Shown one piece after another: positions 9,443 through 18,921 of a stretch of DNA of 64,000 bases. Source of the stretch: Morganella morganii (GTDB lineage: Bacteria; Pseudomonadota; Gammaproteobacteria; Enterobacterales; Enterobacteriaceae); contig NZ_CP066129.1 in NCBI RefSeq assembly GCF_019242955.1, positions 3,224,001 to 3,288,000 on the forward strand, read 5' to 3'. A program made the position numbers and the translations under genes. The notes below the pieces were generated by a model that was given only the letters and a program-made list of their open reading frames with translations, had not been told where the DNA came from and did no database searches. How positions within the stretch are numbered: the stretch's first letter is position 1; each line of letters opens with the position of its first letter.

Positions 9443-11941
9443 ATGAAATGTGCCGCGAAAACGCAAAGTGCATTAGAAGCGGTTGAGGGTGTTGCTGCTG
9501 CGGTGGTTGATACCAAAGAAGCAAAAGTGTACGGCAAGGCTGATGCACAAACCTTAATCAGCGCGGTGGAAGCCGCCGGTTATCAGGCGGCAGTGGCGGG
9601 AGAAACCCCGTCCCCAAAATCTGAACCGCTGACGTTGCCTCAGACTGAGCCAGCGGCAGCGGAGCACTGCGATATTCCGGCCACACCGGATAACACCCCT
9701 GCAATGCCTGAGATAGAGGAAGATGACGACAGTCTCTCCTTCCTGCTCGACGGCATGACCTGTGCAAGCTGCGTCAGCAAAGTACACAAAGCGCTGCTCA
9801 GTGTGGACGGCGTGGAGAACGCCCGTGTTAACCTCGCGGAGCGCAGTGCGCTGGTCACCGGTCACGCCTCTGCGGATGCGCTGATCGCCGCCGTGGAGAA
9901 AGCCGGTTACGGTGCGGAGCTGATTCAGGATGATGCCAAACGCCGTGAGCGTCAGCAGGAAGTTGCTGTCGCCAATATGAAACGGTTCCGCTGGCAGGCT
10001 GCACTGGCGCTGGCTGTCGGTATTCCGGTGATGATCTGGGGAATGATCGGCGACAATATGATGCTGACCCCGGCGAATAACAATATCTGGCTGACTATCG
10101 GGATCGTCACCCTGGCCGTGATGATTCTGGCGGGCGGGCATTTCTACCGCAGCGCCTGGCAATCCCTGAAAAACGGCAGTGCGACGATGGATACTCTGGT
10201 GGCGCTCGGCACCGGTGCCGCGTGGCTCTATTCCATCACGGTAAACCTCTGGCCGGACGTGTTTCCGCCGCAGGCGCGTCACCTCTATTATGAGGCCAGT
10301 GCCATGATCATCGGTCTGATAAACCTGGGTCATATGCTGGAGCAGCGCGCCCGTCAGCGCTCATCAAAAGCACTGGAGCGTCTGCTGGATCTGACACCGC
10401 CGACCGCACGTGTGGTAACACCGGAAGGTGAAAAAGATGTACCGCTGGCGGATGTGCAGCCGGGTATGATCCTGCGCCTGACCACCGGTGACCGCGTGCC
10501 GGTCGATGGTGAGATCACACAGGGTGAAGTGTGGATGGATGAGGCGATGCTGACCGGGGAACCGATCCCGCAGCAGAAAACTACCGGTGATACTGTTTCC
10601 GCCGGGACTACGGTACAGGACGGAACTGTATTGTTCCGTGCCGCCGCTGTCGGCAGCAAAACCACGCTGGCCCGCATCATTAAACTGGTGCGCCAGGCAC
10701 AGAGCAGCAAACCGGAAATCGGTCAGCTGGCCGATAAAATCTCAGCTGTCTTTGTACCGGTTGTGGTGGTTATCGCTCTGATCGCCGGTGCCGTCTGGTA
10801 TTTCTTCGGTCCGGCACCGCAGATAACCTATGCGCTGGTAATTATTACCACGGTACTGATTATCGCCTGTCCGTGTGCACTGGGGCTGGCAACACCGATG
10901 TCGATTATTTCCGGTGTCGGACGCGCCGCTGAGTTTGGTGTACTGGTGCGGGATGCGGATGCATTACAGCAGGCAAGCACCCTGGACACCATTGTTTTCG
11001 ACAAAACCGGAACACTGACCGAAGGTATGCCGCAGGTAACGGAGATCCACACCTTCAACGGATTCAGTGACGATGATGTTCTGCGTCTCGCGGCAGCGCT
11101 GGAAAGCGGTTCTAATCACCCGCTGGCCCGCGCCATTACTGAACGGGCAAAAGATCTGACACTGCCGTCTGTCACGCAGTTCCGTACTCTGGCCGGTATG
11201 GGGATCAGCGGGGAGTCTGAAAACCGGACACTGCTGCTGGGTAACCATGCGCTGATGCAGGCACAAAATATCAGCACTGCCGGCGAAGCGGATGCATTGG
11301 TGCAGTCACAGGCCGGTAAAGGCGTGACCCCGGTGATGCTGGCGGTTGACGGCAAAATCGCGGCAATACTTTCCATCCGTGATCCGCTGCGTGAGGACAG
11401 TGTCAGTGCGCTGGCGCGTCTGCACAAACAGGGATACCGCCTGGTGATGCTGACCGGCGATAATGAAGTGACCGCACGAGCTATCGCTAAAGAAGCCGGG
11501 ATTGATGAAGTGATCGCCGGTGTGCTGCCCGACGGTAAAGCCGCTGCCATTGAAAAATTGCAGCAGGCCGGACGCCGTGTCGCGATGGTCGGCGATGGTA
11601 TCAACGATGCACCGGCGCTGGCACGGGCCGATGTGGGGATCGCCATGGGCGGCGGCAGTGATATCGCCATCGAAACCGCGGCTATCACCCTGATGCGTCA
11701 CAGCCTGCATGGTGTGGCCGATGCCGTGGCAATTTCGAAAGGGACACTGCGTAACATGAAGCAGAACCTGCTGGGTGCCTTTATTTATAACACTCTCGGG
11801 ATACCGATTGCTGCCGGGGTGCTGTTCCCGTTCACCGGCACCCTGCTCAACCCGGTCGTGGCAGGAGCAGCTATGGCGCTGTCATCCATTACCGTGGTCA
11901 GCAACGCCAACCGGCTGTTACGCTTTAAACCAAAAGATTAA
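9443..11941 (+). CDS. copA: CopA, Cu(I)-exporting P1B-type ATPase (N-terminus separated by a frame break)
   Basis: CopA pumps Cu(I) from cytosol to periplasm. The 832-residue ORF begins inside a second HMA domain (MKCAAK, which loses the first Cys of GLNCMKC) and contains a complete third HMA with GMTCASC near residue 104. Eight membrane helices include the CPC motif (IIACPCALG). The phosphorylation site DKTGT, the SNHPLA motif and the hinge GDGINDAP are intact, and the C-terminus ends RFKPKD as in E. coli. The ATG at 9443 has no clear ribosome site and lies 5 bases after the upstream TGA, so translation would need reinitiation or frameshifting. With one complete HMA the pump should still be active. 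A strong terminator follows. Confidence 0.93.
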   Translation: MKCAAKTQSALEAVEGVAAAVVDTKEAKVYGKADAQTLISAVEAAGYQAAVAGETPSPKSEPLTLPQTEPAAAEHCDIPATPDNTPAMPEIEEDDDSLSFLLDGMTCASCVSKVHKALLSVDGVENARVNLAERSALVTGHASADALIAAVEKAGYGAELIQDDAKRRERQQEVAVANMKRFRWQAALALAVGIPVMIWGMIGDNMMLTPANNNIWLTIGIVTLAVMILAGGHFYRSAWQSLKNGSATMDTLVALGTGAAWLYSITVNLWPDVFPPQARHLYYEASAMIIGLINLGHMLEQRARQRSSKALERLLDLTPPTARVVTPEGEKDVPLADVQPGMILRLTTGDRVPVDGEITQGEVWMDEAMLTGEPIPQQKTTGDTVSAGTTVQDGTVLFRAAAVGSKTTLARIIKLVRQAQSSKPEIGQLADKISAVFVPVVVVIALIAGAVWYFFGPAPQITYALVIITTVLIIACPCALGLATPMSIISGVGRAAEFGVLVRDADALQQASTLDTIVFDKTGTLTEGMPQVTEIHTFNGFSDDDVLRLAAALESGSNHPLARAITERAKDLTLPSVTQFRTLAGMGISGESENRTLLLGNHALMQAQNISTAGEADALVQSQAGKGVTPVMLAVDGKIAAILSIRDPLREDSVSALARLHKQGYRLVMLTGDNEVTARAIAKEAGIDEVIAGVLPDGKAAAIEKLQQAGRRVAMVGDGINDAPALARADVGIAMGGGSDIAIETAAITLMRHSLHGVADAVAISKGTLRNMKQNLLGAFIYNTLGIPIAAGVLFPFTGTLLNPVVAGAAMALSSITVVSNANRLLRFKPKD

Positions 11942-11952
11942 TCACTGACCTG

Positions 11953-11990
11953 ATAAGGGAGCGAATACTTCGCTCCCTTATTTTTTTCTT
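11953..11990 (+). terminator. Terminator after copA
   Basis: A perfect 12-bp stem (ATAAGGGAGCGA / TCGCTCCCTTAT) with a 5-base loop followed by a T-rich tail, 12 bases after the copA stop. Confidence 0.93.
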
Positions 11991-12076
11991 ACTGATTAAC
12001 CGGATCTTACGTAACAGGGTTGAAAAAAACATGCGGTTGCAGTCAACTAGTGTATCGTTTCACGACAGGAGTCGTC

Positions 12077-12886
12077 ATGAAAACACTGTTCCGCCGGCTG
12101 AAAGATTACCTTATCCCGCCTGATCCGCAGGGTGGCTGCACCTGGCCCTCTATCGACCTTACACTCCCCGGGGATATCTCTCTGCACCTGGTCGGCAGTA
12201 TTCATATGGGTTCGGAAACGATGTATCCGCTGCCCGGCCCGCTGCTGGAAAGAATCAACCGCGCCGACGGCCTGATTGTGGAAGCTGATATCACCCGTCC
12301 GGCACCACCGTTCCCCGGACAGGACCCGGAGCATCCGCGTCTGCCGGTAAGTGAGCGCTTACCGGAGCACCTGAGGGACGACTACCGCCGGTACTGTGAG
12401 GAACAGCGCCAGCCGGTGCAGACCCTTGATACCCTGCCCGCCTGGCAGGTTGCCCTAATCCTTCAGTCAGCCCAGGCACAAAGTCTAGGGCTGCGGCCGC
12501 ATTACGGGATTGACTATCAGATGCTCAATGCCGCTCACGGGCAGAATATCCCTGTTTTTGAGCTGGAGGGTACACAAGCGCAGATGCAGATGCTGCTGGA
12601 TTTCCCGGACGAAGGGCTGAGTCTGCTGGAAGATACGCTGGCCTACTGGCATGACAACGCACGGGCACTGCAGATTATGCTCGGCTGGTGGCTGGATTAC
12701 CGGCCGGAAAAACTCGCGCAGCCGCTGCCTGCCACCTTCAGCGAGCAGACGTATCAGCATCTGATGATCAGCCGCAACGACGCCTGGAAAGCGCGGCTGA
12801 CACAATTACCGCCCGGCAATTATGTGGTGGCGGTCGGTGCGCTGCATCTTTACGGCGACCATAATCTGCCGTCCATTTTGTGTTAA
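12077..12886 (+). CDS. ybaP: YbaP, TraB/GumN-family protein
   Basis: A TraB-family protein of 269 residues; the biochemical role is not established. The signatures are LHLVGSIHMGS near the N-terminus (the first conserved GxxH block), the central VEADI, and the C-terminal VVAVGALHLYG, which match E. coli YbaP closely. An upstream in-frame ATG at 12020 would add 19 Cys-containing residues not seen in the E. coli protein. The ATG at 12077 has a good site (ACAGGAG, 6 bases away), so I chose it. It follows copA as in E. coli and is 51 bases before ybaK, probably in one transcript. Confidence 0.85.
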   Translation: MKTLFRRLKDYLIPPDPQGGCTWPSIDLTLPGDISLHLVGSIHMGSETMYPLPGPLLERINRADGLIVEADITRPAPPFPGQDPEHPRLPVSERLPEHLRDDYRRYCEEQRQPVQTLDTLPAWQVALILQSAQAQSLGLRPHYGIDYQMLNAAHGQNIPVFELEGTQAQMQMLLDFPDEGLSLLEDTLAYWHDNARALQIMLGWWLDYRPEKLAQPLPATFSEQTYQHLMISRNDAWKARLTQLPPGNYVVAVGALHLYGDHNLPSILC

Positions 12887-12937
12887 ACTGGCAGGCCTTG
12901 TGACACTGCCGTCTGAATTATCTGCAAGGAAAGACCT

Positions 12938-13417
12938 ATGACACCGGCTGTAAAACTTCTGGAAAAAAACCGGATTTCATTCACCCTCCATCCGTACGAA
13001 CATGATCCGAATGATCATAATTTCGGTGATGAAGCGGTCCGCAAACTCAATCTCGATGCCCGTCAGGTATATAAAACCCTGCTGGTGGCGCTTAACGGCG
13101 ATAATAAACACCTCGCCGTGGCCGTCACCCCGGTATCAGAACAGCTTGATTTAAAAGCGGTGGCCAAAGCCCTTGGTGTGAAGAAAGCGGAAATGGCCGA
13201 CCCGGTGAATGCACAGAAAGTCACCGGTTATCTGGTGGGCGGGATCAGCCCGCTGGGACAGAAAAAACGCCTGCCGACCCTGATTGATGAGGGCGCACAG
13301 GAATTTGCCACCATGTTTGTTTCCGGCGGCAAACGCGGCCTGGATATCGAACTGGCACCGCAGGATCTGGCGAAAGTACTGGACGGGAAATTTGCCCCGG
13401 TAGCGAAACGGGACTGA
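12938..13417 (+). CDS. ybaK: YbaK, Cys-tRNA(Pro)/Cys-tRNA(Cys) deacylase
   Basis: YbaK hydrolyses Cys-tRNA(Pro) mischarged by prolyl-tRNA synthetase, working in trans with ProRS. The 159-residue protein is full length for the family, with the YbaK/EbsC fold. The conserved Lys of the KTLLV block (about residues 46-50) and the motif [14 protein letters not shown] are clear. A site AAGGAAAG precedes the ATG. It follows ybaP closely and ends before a bidirectional terminator shared with convergent ushA. Confidence 0.93.
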   Translation: MTPAVKLLEKNRISFTLHPYEHDPNDHNFGDEAVRKLNLDARQVYKTLLVALNGDNKHLAVAVTPVSEQLDLKAVAKALGVKKAEMADPVNAQKVTGYLVGGISPLGQKKRLPTLIDEGAQEFATMFVSGGKRGLDIELAPQDLAKVLDGKFAPVAKRD

Positions 13418-13465
13418 TATACCGGATAAATATCCTCCGGTCCGGCCGGGAGGTTTGTGTACAAT

Positions 13466-13500
13466 AAAAAACCGGGATTCACTTCACATCCCGGTTTTTT
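13466..13500. terminator. Bidirectional terminator between ybaK and ushA
   Basis: The inverted repeat AAAAACCGGGAT / ATCCCGGTTTTT with a 9-base loop lies between two convergent genes and has a T-run on both strands. Confidence 0.9.
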
Positions 13501-13517
13501 AAGGCCGTCATAAACAA

Positions 13518-15191
13518 TTATTTGTTTTTGTAGATAATCTCGCCTTTCGGTTCATAATCTGCCGCTTTCAGCGGAGAATGGGCTTCGATATAGCCTTTCA
13601 GCACTTCTGCATCGACAAAGCCGGTACTCACATAGCCCGGATGCGTATCAATTTTCGGATAACCATCCCCGCCGATCGCATTGAAGTTCAGTGTCGCCAT
13701 ACGGTAGGTTTTTGCCGGATCCAGCGGTTTGCCGTCAATCGTCACATCACTCACCGAGCCGTCTTTATTCAGTGTCAGTCCCACATTATAAAACTGCGCG
13801 TAAGCCCCTGAATCAGTTTTCATATTGGCGACGGCGGTCAGATACGGCAGTACTTCGCTGCCTTTGAAATCGACATACACCAGTTCATTGGCAAACGGCT
13901 GTACTTTCAGCACATGTTTATAGGTAATATCACCCGGCTCGATAGAATCACGCACACCACCGCCGCTCATGATGGCAAAATCGGCATTCGCCCGCTCTTT
14001 TTGTGCGGACAACAGCAGATGTCCCATGCTGGTCTGTTCAAAACGGACTTTGCTGCGGTCACCTTCCAGTTTACTGTCAACCGACCCGACTTTAATATTA
14101 AGCTGCTCATTGCCCTTTTCCTGATACGGTGTCAGCAGTTTCAGCATGTCGGGGTTTTCGGTAATTTCACTGGTGTAATACACCCGCTCAGATGTTCCGT
14201 CCTCTTTGGTGACTTTCTTCTTCAGATTCACCGGGATAAGCTGATAGTGCTTCAGCTTGAATTCACCGTTGCGGAACTGAAAATCTGCCCGTCCCACATA
14301 TTTACCCCATTCATGTGCCTGTACAATCCAGGTGCCGTTCTGGTTATCCGGCGCACACGGTGTGCCGGGAACGTAATCGGCAATTTTGTAATTTTTATTT
14401 TCCGGCTGCATACAGACCGGGTCCTGTGAGTGACCACCCACAATCATATCCAGATAACCGGCCGGCAGACTGCGTGCCATTTCGACATCGCCCGGGGCAT
14501 TGGAGCCGTGATTGCTGTCATCGTAGTGACCCATATGGGTAGCAGCGATAATAATGTCCGGTTTCTCGGTTTCACGCAGTATTTCAACCACTTTTTTCGC
14601 TTCTTCTGCCGGGACGCGGAATTCCGTATCCGGGAAATTACCCGGATTACCGATTTTCGCCGTATCGTCCGTTGTCAGACCAATCACCGCGATTTTCACA
14701 CCTTGTTTGTCAAACACCGCATACGGTTTAAACAGACGTTCACCGGTGCTTTTCTTATAAATATTGGCGGACAGGAACGGGAACGTGGCCCATTTTTCCT
14801 GAATACGCAATGTTTCAAGCGGATTATCAAACTCGTGATTTCCCAGCGCCATTGCGTCGTAACCGACCAGGTTCATTCCTTTGAAATCCGGCTCGGCATT
14901 CTGTAAATCAGATTCCGGCACGCCGGTGTTAATATCGCCGCCGGAGAGCAGCAACAGTGATCCGCCTTTCTCTTCCACCTCTTTACGGATGCCGTCCACC
15001 AGAGTTTTCTGGGCGGATAAACCATATTCGCCGTGATCGTTCTGCCAGAAATGACCATGGTGATCATTAGTGTGCAGAATAGTGATGTCGTAGGTTTTAT
15101 CTTTTTCCCAGGCATTCGCCAGCGCCGGAAAAAGAACTGCGGATACCGCCAGCGCGCAGGCTGCGGTTTTCAGTCTGAATGTCATGGTCAT
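13518..15191 (-). CDS. ushA: UshA, periplasmic UDP-sugar hydrolase / 5'-nucleotidase
   Basis: UshA degrades external UDP-sugars and 5'-nucleotides to nucleosides that can be taken up. Residues 1-27 are a signal peptide (cleavage after NAW or ANA). The metallophosphatase domain carries the metal motifs HTNDHHGH, GGDINTG, GNHEFD, AATHMGH and GGHSQDP. The C-terminal nucleotidase domain has GGGVRDS and NFNAIGGDGYP. The length, 557, matches E. coli UshA (550), and similarity is high throughout. It is transcribed alone, divergent from ybaL across a 609-bp gap. Confidence 0.97.
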   Translation of the reverse strand: MTMTFRLKTAACALAVSAVLFPALANAWEKDKTYDITILHTNDHHGHFWQNDHGEYGLSAQKTLVDGIRKEVEEKGGSLLLLSGGDINTGVPESDLQNAEPDFKGMNLVGYDAMALGNHEFDNPLETLRIQEKWATFPFLSANIYKKSTGERLFKPYAVFDKQGVKIAVIGLTTDDTAKIGNPGNFPDTEFRVPAEEAKKVVEILRETEKPDIIIAATHMGHYDDSNHGSNAPGDVEMARSLPAGYLDMIVGGHSQDPVCMQPENKNYKIADYVPGTPCAPDNQNGTWIVQAHEWGKYVGRADFQFRNGEFKLKHYQLIPVNLKKKVTKEDGTSERVYYTSEITENPDMLKLLTPYQEKGNEQLNIKVGSVDSKLEGDRSKVRFEQTSMGHLLLSAQKERANADFAIMSGGGVRDSIEPGDITYKHVLKVQPFANELVYVDFKGSEVLPYLTAVANMKTDSGAYAQFYNVGLTLNKDGSVSDVTIDGKPLDPAKTYRMATLNFNAIGGDGYPKIDTHPGYVSTGFVDAEVLKGYIEAHSPLKAADYEPKGEIIYKNK

Positions 15192-15622
15192 TCCCTGTAT
15201 GTCTGAATGATGATACCGGTACAGAAGCTGCTCCCGCCGGTGTTCTGCTGAAAGTATGATGAAAATTCACAAATTTTTACACCAGATATGATAAATACAG
15301 CAAAAAAATGAGACATCACTCAATGTTTTGTCATTTATTTCAGCCGCACGAATGCGATAACACATCCTTAAAAAATCGTTAAATATCAATATTCAACCAA
15401 ATTAAATCGGGCGTTTCTTATCCGTACTCAGGTGCTGTTATTTTATTCTCCCCGGACATTATGATGCGATTACCGGTATAAACACCACGGTTAAACACGT
15501 AATTTTCTGGTCAATTTTACAGATACCGCAAAATCGGCATCAAAAACAGATTAAACACACTCAATCATTTGTTAAATAACGACAAAGAAAACACAAAACA
15601 AAATCGATTCAGGTGAGAACAT

Positions 15623-15643
15623 ATGACCGGATGCGGAGAATAA
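15623..15643 (+). CDS. Possible six-codon leader peptide (MTGCGE) upstream of ybaL
   Basis: ATG with a strong ribosome site (AGGTGAG, 6 bases away), then ACC GGA TGC GGA GAA TAA. It is followed 13 bases later by a terminator-like hairpin and then ybaL. The ribosome site is the best in the region, which is unusual for chance sequence. Expression and function are inference. Confidence 0.3.
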   Translation: MTGCGE

Positions 15644-15655
15644 TCTAAAAACAAC

Positions 15656-15693
15656 CGGCATTTCACATTATCAACTGCCAAATGCCGTTTTTT
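15656..15693 (+). terminator. Terminator-like hairpin in the ybaL leader
   Basis: The stem CGGCATTT / AAATGCCG with a 16-base loop is followed by six T. No ordinary gene precedes it on this strand, so it ends either a small RNA or a regulated ybaL leader transcript. Confidence 0.55.
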
Positions 15694-15800
15694 ACATAAT
15701 CAGTTATATTTTTAACGCGATTTATGTCACGAAAACATGTATTATATTTATAGCTAACCAACATCCGTTCACACCACTAATCAAAAGGAGAATGAAAAAA

Positions 15801-17609
15801 GTGCACTCAACGCCTCTTATCACAACTATTGTTGGCGGTCTCGTTCTCGCTTATTTACTTGGTATGTTAGCGCAGCGGTTAAAGATTTCCCCGTTAGTGG
15901 GTTATCTGGCGGCGGGTGTGTTAGCGGGTCCTTTTACCCCGGGATTTGTTGCCGATGCCTCTCTGGCACCGGAACTGGCAGAAATCGGGGTTATTCTGCT
16001 GATGTTCGGGGTCGGGCTTCATTTTTCACTGAAAGATCTGCTGGCGGTTAAAAATATCGCTATTCCCGGCGCTATCTGTCAGATAGCTGTCGCCACTATT
16101 CTGGGTCTCGGCCTTTCCAGTCTGTTCGGCTGGGGATTATTTACCGGGATCGTATTTGGTCTGAGCTTATCCACAGCGAGTACCGTGGTGCTGCTGCGCG
16201 CCCTGGAAGAGCGGCAACTGATAGAGAGCCAGCGCGGTCAGATAGCTATCGGCTGGCTGATTGTGGAAGATCTCGCCATGGTATTAACCCTGGTGCTGTT
16301 ACCCGCAGCGGCCTCTATCATCAATAATCCGGAAGCCAGTGCCAGCACATCAGAACTGCTGATGAGCCTTGCCGTCACTATCGGTAAAGTAGTGGCATTT
16401 ATCCTGATTATGATTTTTATCGGCCGCCGCGTGATCCCGTGGTTGCTCGCCAGAACAGCGGCCACCGGTTCACGGGAGCTGTTTACCCTGGCGGTACTGG
16501 TGCTGGCACTGGGTATTGCTTATGCCGCCGTTGCGCTGTTTGATGCCTCGTTTGCTCTCGGTGCATTCTTTGCCGGTATGGTGCTCAATGAGTCAGAACT
16601 CAGCCACCGGGCCGCACAGGACACTCTGCCGCTGCGTGATGCCTTCGCAGTGCTGTTCTTTGTCTCTGTCGGGATGCTGTTTGACCCGATGGTGCTGATC
16701 AACCACCCGCTCGGCGTACTGGGTGTGCTGGCGATTATTATCATCGGTAAATCTGCTGCCGCTCTGCTGCTGGTGAGGATGTTCGGCCATAACCGGCGGA
16801 CAGCCCTGACTGTTGCCGTCAGCCTTGCGCAAATCGGGGAGTTCGCCTTTATCCTCGCCGGAATGGGCGTCACGCTGGAGGTTCTCAACCGCCAGGCCAA
16901 TGACCTGATCCTGGCCGGTGCGATAGTCTCTATCATGCTCAACCCGGTACTGTTCACCCTGCTCGACCGTTATCTGGAAAAAACCGAAACGCCGGAAGAG
17001 CAGCAGGAAGAAGAAACGCTGGAAGAGATCACTCAGGTGCCGGTCAATATCTGCGGACATACCATTGTTGTCGGTTATGGCCGTGTCGGTGCGATGCTGG
17101 CGGATAAGCTGCATAATAAAGGGTATCCGGTTGTGGTGGTGGAGGATACCCGCGCCCGTTTTGAAGAGCTGGCTGAACGCGGTTACCCTTCCGTGATGGG
17201 GAATGCGGTGGCACAGGATGTACTGGAACTCGCCCGCGCCGATTGTGCCAGTTCCTTGCTGCTGACAATTCCGAACGGCTATGAAGCCGGTGAGATTGTG
17301 GCCAAAGCCCGCGCCATGAACGCACATATGACAATTATTGTCCGCGCGCATTATGACGACGAGCGTACCTATATTATGGAGCGCGGTGCAAACCGTGTGG
17401 TGATTGGTGAGTTTGAAATCGCCCGTGCGATGAGCACACTGCTGGCGGAAAATCAGACCGACCATGAATTCGGCTGCCCGGTCAGTATCAATCCGGTGGC
17501 AGAAACTGCGCCGGAAACAGAAACGGAAGGCCGCTCACTGCATGATATGCTGCGCAAACCGGAAACAGATGCCACTCCGGAGAATCAGAACCCGCATCCG
17601 TCGGCATAA
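15801..17609 (+). CDS. ybaL: YbaL, KefB/KefC-like cation:proton antiporter of the CPA2 family
   Basis: An inner-membrane protein of 602 residues. A Na/H-exchanger domain of about 12 helices (conserved ISPLVGYLAAGVLAGP, GWLIVEDLAMV) is followed by an RCK/TrkA-N domain with the nucleotide motif GYGRVG (about residues 420-425). The N-terminus then reads HSTPLITTIVGG, as in E. coli YbaL. I chose GTG at 15801: the ATG at 15792 is only one base from AAGGAG, while GTG is 10 bases away and matches the E. coli N-terminus. The protein probably exports K+ or another cation under nucleotide or glutathione-type control; substrate is unproven. Its C-terminal tail is longer than in E. coli (558). Confidence 0.9.
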   Translation: MHSTPLITTIVGGLVLAYLLGMLAQRLKISPLVGYLAAGVLAGPFTPGFVADASLAPELAEIGVILLMFGVGLHFSLKDLLAVKNIAIPGAICQIAVATILGLGLSSLFGWGLFTGIVFGLSLSTASTVVLLRALEERQLIESQRGQIAIGWLIVEDLAMVLTLVLLPAAASIINNPEASASTSELLMSLAVTIGKVVAFILIMIFIGRRVIPWLLARTAATGSRELFTLAVLVLALGIAYAAVALFDASFALGAFFAGMVLNESELSHRAAQDTLPLRDAFAVLFFVSVGMLFDPMVLINHPLGVLGVLAIIIIGKSAAALLLVRMFGHNRRTALTVAVSLAQIGEFAFILAGMGVTLEVLNRQANDLILAGAIVSIMLNPVLFTLLDRYLEKTETPEEQQEEETLEEITQVPVNICGHTIVVGYGRVGAMLADKLHNKGYPVVVVEDTRARFEELAERGYPSVMGNAVAQDVLELARADCASSLLLTIPNGYEAGEIVAKARAMNAHMTIIVRAHYDDERTYIMERGANRVVIGEFEIARAMSTLLAENQTDHEFGCPVSINPVAETAPETETEGRSLHDMLRKPETDATPENQNPHPSA

Positions 17610-17633
17610 TCTGTTTTAACCTGCTGAAATACA

Positions 17634-17661
17634 AGCCCGGTCAGCAAACCGGGCTTTTTTA
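17634..17661 (+). terminator. Terminator after ybaL
   Basis: The stem AGCCCGGT / ACCGGGCT followed by six T, 25 bases after the ybaL stop. Its right half is the start of the 137-bp direct repeat. Confidence 0.9.
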
Positions 17662-17784
17662 TATAAATATAAAAAATCCTGCCGGAGCAGGATTTATATC
17701 AAAAGATAATAAACAGATACTCAGTCACTGAACGCCATTATTTGTGCAGCTCTGCCGTCATAATCACATTATCAGTCGTACGGG
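17648..17784. repeat. Direct repeat copy 1 (137 bp)
   Basis: Matches 18396-18532 without gaps at a constant offset of 748 bases and with only about eight differences. The unit contains half a terminator, a second small terminator (AATCCTGCC / GGCAGGATT) and the last codons of the DUF1471 gene. Confidence 0.92.
17738..17784 (-). pseudogene. 3' remnant of a DUF1471 (YhcN/BhsA-like) gene
   Basis: The sequence from the stop codon TTA back to GTACGGG is identical to the 3' end of the intact gene at 18486-18698 and then diverges into AT-rich sequence. It encodes only about the last 15 residues and is a fragment left by the duplication or insertion. Confidence 0.8.
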
Positions 17785-18007
17785 AAATATAATATAAACA
17801 CCGGATAAAATTGATTCCATCATATTACTTTACGATATTTGTTATATTTTAATTAATAATTAAAACAGCAATTATTAACTTCATTAAATTACCTGAGAAT
17901 AGTCAGTACCCCATCAGGTGAAAATATAATAATATCTGTCATCGTCATGAGTTTTGAGAAATGCACACCATAAAAAATCGTTACCACCTTGCTCCTGAGG
18001 AGGCACT

Positions 18008-18298
18008 ATGCCTGATTCTGGCCAGTATTTTATTGCAGTGCTACTGAGTTTTGTGAATATCATATATTTCAGAAAGATAATACTAAAACAAAAAATAATA
18101 AATAGAGTTATTATATCTGTAATTGTATCAACGCTATTTGTTACATTGTTTCCTCTTTTAAAGGCAAGTGTATTAAAAGAGATATATTTTAACTTTTCAT
18201 TTCACACAGATATTAATTATTCTATCTCGGTTATTACAGGGAGTGTTATTAATCTGATCTCACTATGGGTATCAGATTCTGTAAAAAGGATTAAATAA
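18008..18298 (+). CDS. Small membrane protein, 96 aa, holin-like topology, in an AT-rich insert
   Basis: I do not recognise the family. The 96-residue protein has hydrophobic segments at about 6-22, 33-51 and 73-88 and a basic C-terminus (SVKRIK). The ribosome site GAGGAGGCACT is excellent. GC is far lower than in flanking genes, and the gene lies between two copies of a 137-bp repeat, so it was probably gained by transfer. A second start (ATG AAA TTA TTA) overlaps its end within TAATATG but stops after nine codons, as if a following gene had been truncated. Size, topology and that arrangement recall phage lysis cassettes, but this is only a hypothesis. Confidence 0.55.
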   Translation: MPDSGQYFIAVLLSFVNIIYFRKIILKQKIINRVIISVIVSTLFVTLFPLLKASVLKEIYFNFSFHTDINYSISVITGSVINLISLWVSDSVKRIK

Positions 18299-18395
18299 TA
18301 TGAAATTATTAGCTAAGCATAACACCTGAGCAGATGGAAATGTACAGAAATTATTTTAATTCGCAGAACTAAGCATCAGCTATAAGCCCCGTCTG

Positions 18396-18532
18396 ACCGG
18401 GCTTTTTTATGTGTATATAAAAAATCCTGCCGGGGCAGGATTTATATCAGAGGATAATAAACAGGTACTCAGTCACTGAATGCCATTATTTGTGCAGCTC
18501 TGCCGTCATAATCACATTATCAGTCGTACGGG
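18396..18532. repeat. Direct repeat copy 2 (137 bp)
   Basis: The ancestral-looking copy: it runs from a terminator stem into the intact 3' end of the DUF1471 gene. See copy 1 at 17648-17784. Confidence 0.92.
18419..18443 (-). terminator. Terminator after the DUF1471 gene
   Basis: On the minus strand AATCCTGCC / GGCAGGATT is followed by a T-run, 43 bases after the stop codon. It is duplicated at 17671-17695. Confidence 0.7.
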
Positions 18533-18698
18533 CACTGGTGATGGTATAACCGGAAGCTCCGCTTTCCTGTGCTTTCTCAGCAATTTTTGCTTCAGCTGAT
18601 GTCAGTGTGTCACTGGTGACAGAGACGGATTCAGCAGAAGCCGCAAAGGAAAACAGTGTCAGAGCAGAAGCAGTAATCAGTGTTTTTACAGTATTCAT
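18486..18698 (-). CDS. Small periplasmic DUF1471 (YhcN/BhsA/McbA-like) protein
   Basis: A 70-residue protein with a signal peptide ending AASA before ESVSV. The mature part has the DUF1471 pattern: a short beta-alpha-beta domain containing SAEAKIAEKAQESGASGYTI and ending in TAELHK. Members of the family are small stress-induced envelope proteins. The ATG at 18698 has AAGGA 7 bases away, while the ATG at 18704 overlaps that site, so I chose 18698. It lies between the AT-rich insert and gsk, and its 3' end is duplicated upstream. The exact paralogue (BhsA, McbA, YhcN) cannot be told. Confidence 0.8.
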   Translation of the reverse strand: MNTVKTLITASALTLFSFAASAESVSVTSDTLTSAEAKIAEKAQESGASGYTITSARTTDNVIMTAELHK

Positions 18699-18876
18699 GG
18701 TCATTTCCTTGTTACATTCAATAAGGGGTATATTTCATCTGGCAAGCCTCTCTTGCCGGGAATGACCAAAGCTTAAACCTCAACATAACCTGAGGTTAAA
18801 GCGAATTTTTCACCTCAACTTCATCAGTAAAGTTGATGATGCCGATGTGTAACACGGATTATTTGTTATTGCCCAT

Positions 18877-18900
18877 AAAAAACGCCGGAAAATTCCGGCG
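18877..18900 (-). terminator. Terminator after gsk
   Basis: On the minus strand the stem CGCCGGAA / TTCCGGCG with a 2-base centre is followed by six T, 22 bases beyond the gsk stop. Confidence 0.85.
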
Positions 18901-18921
18901 ATTATCTGTCAGTTGTTGTTA

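Larger units (their letters stand above)
15192..15800. other. Long AT-rich divergent intergenic region ushA-ybaL
   Basis: About 600 bp with no gene of usual size. The ushA promoter must lie in the first part. The ybaL-proximal part contains a well-placed mini-ORF and a terminator-like hairpin, listed separately. Nothing else was recognised. Confidence 0.6.
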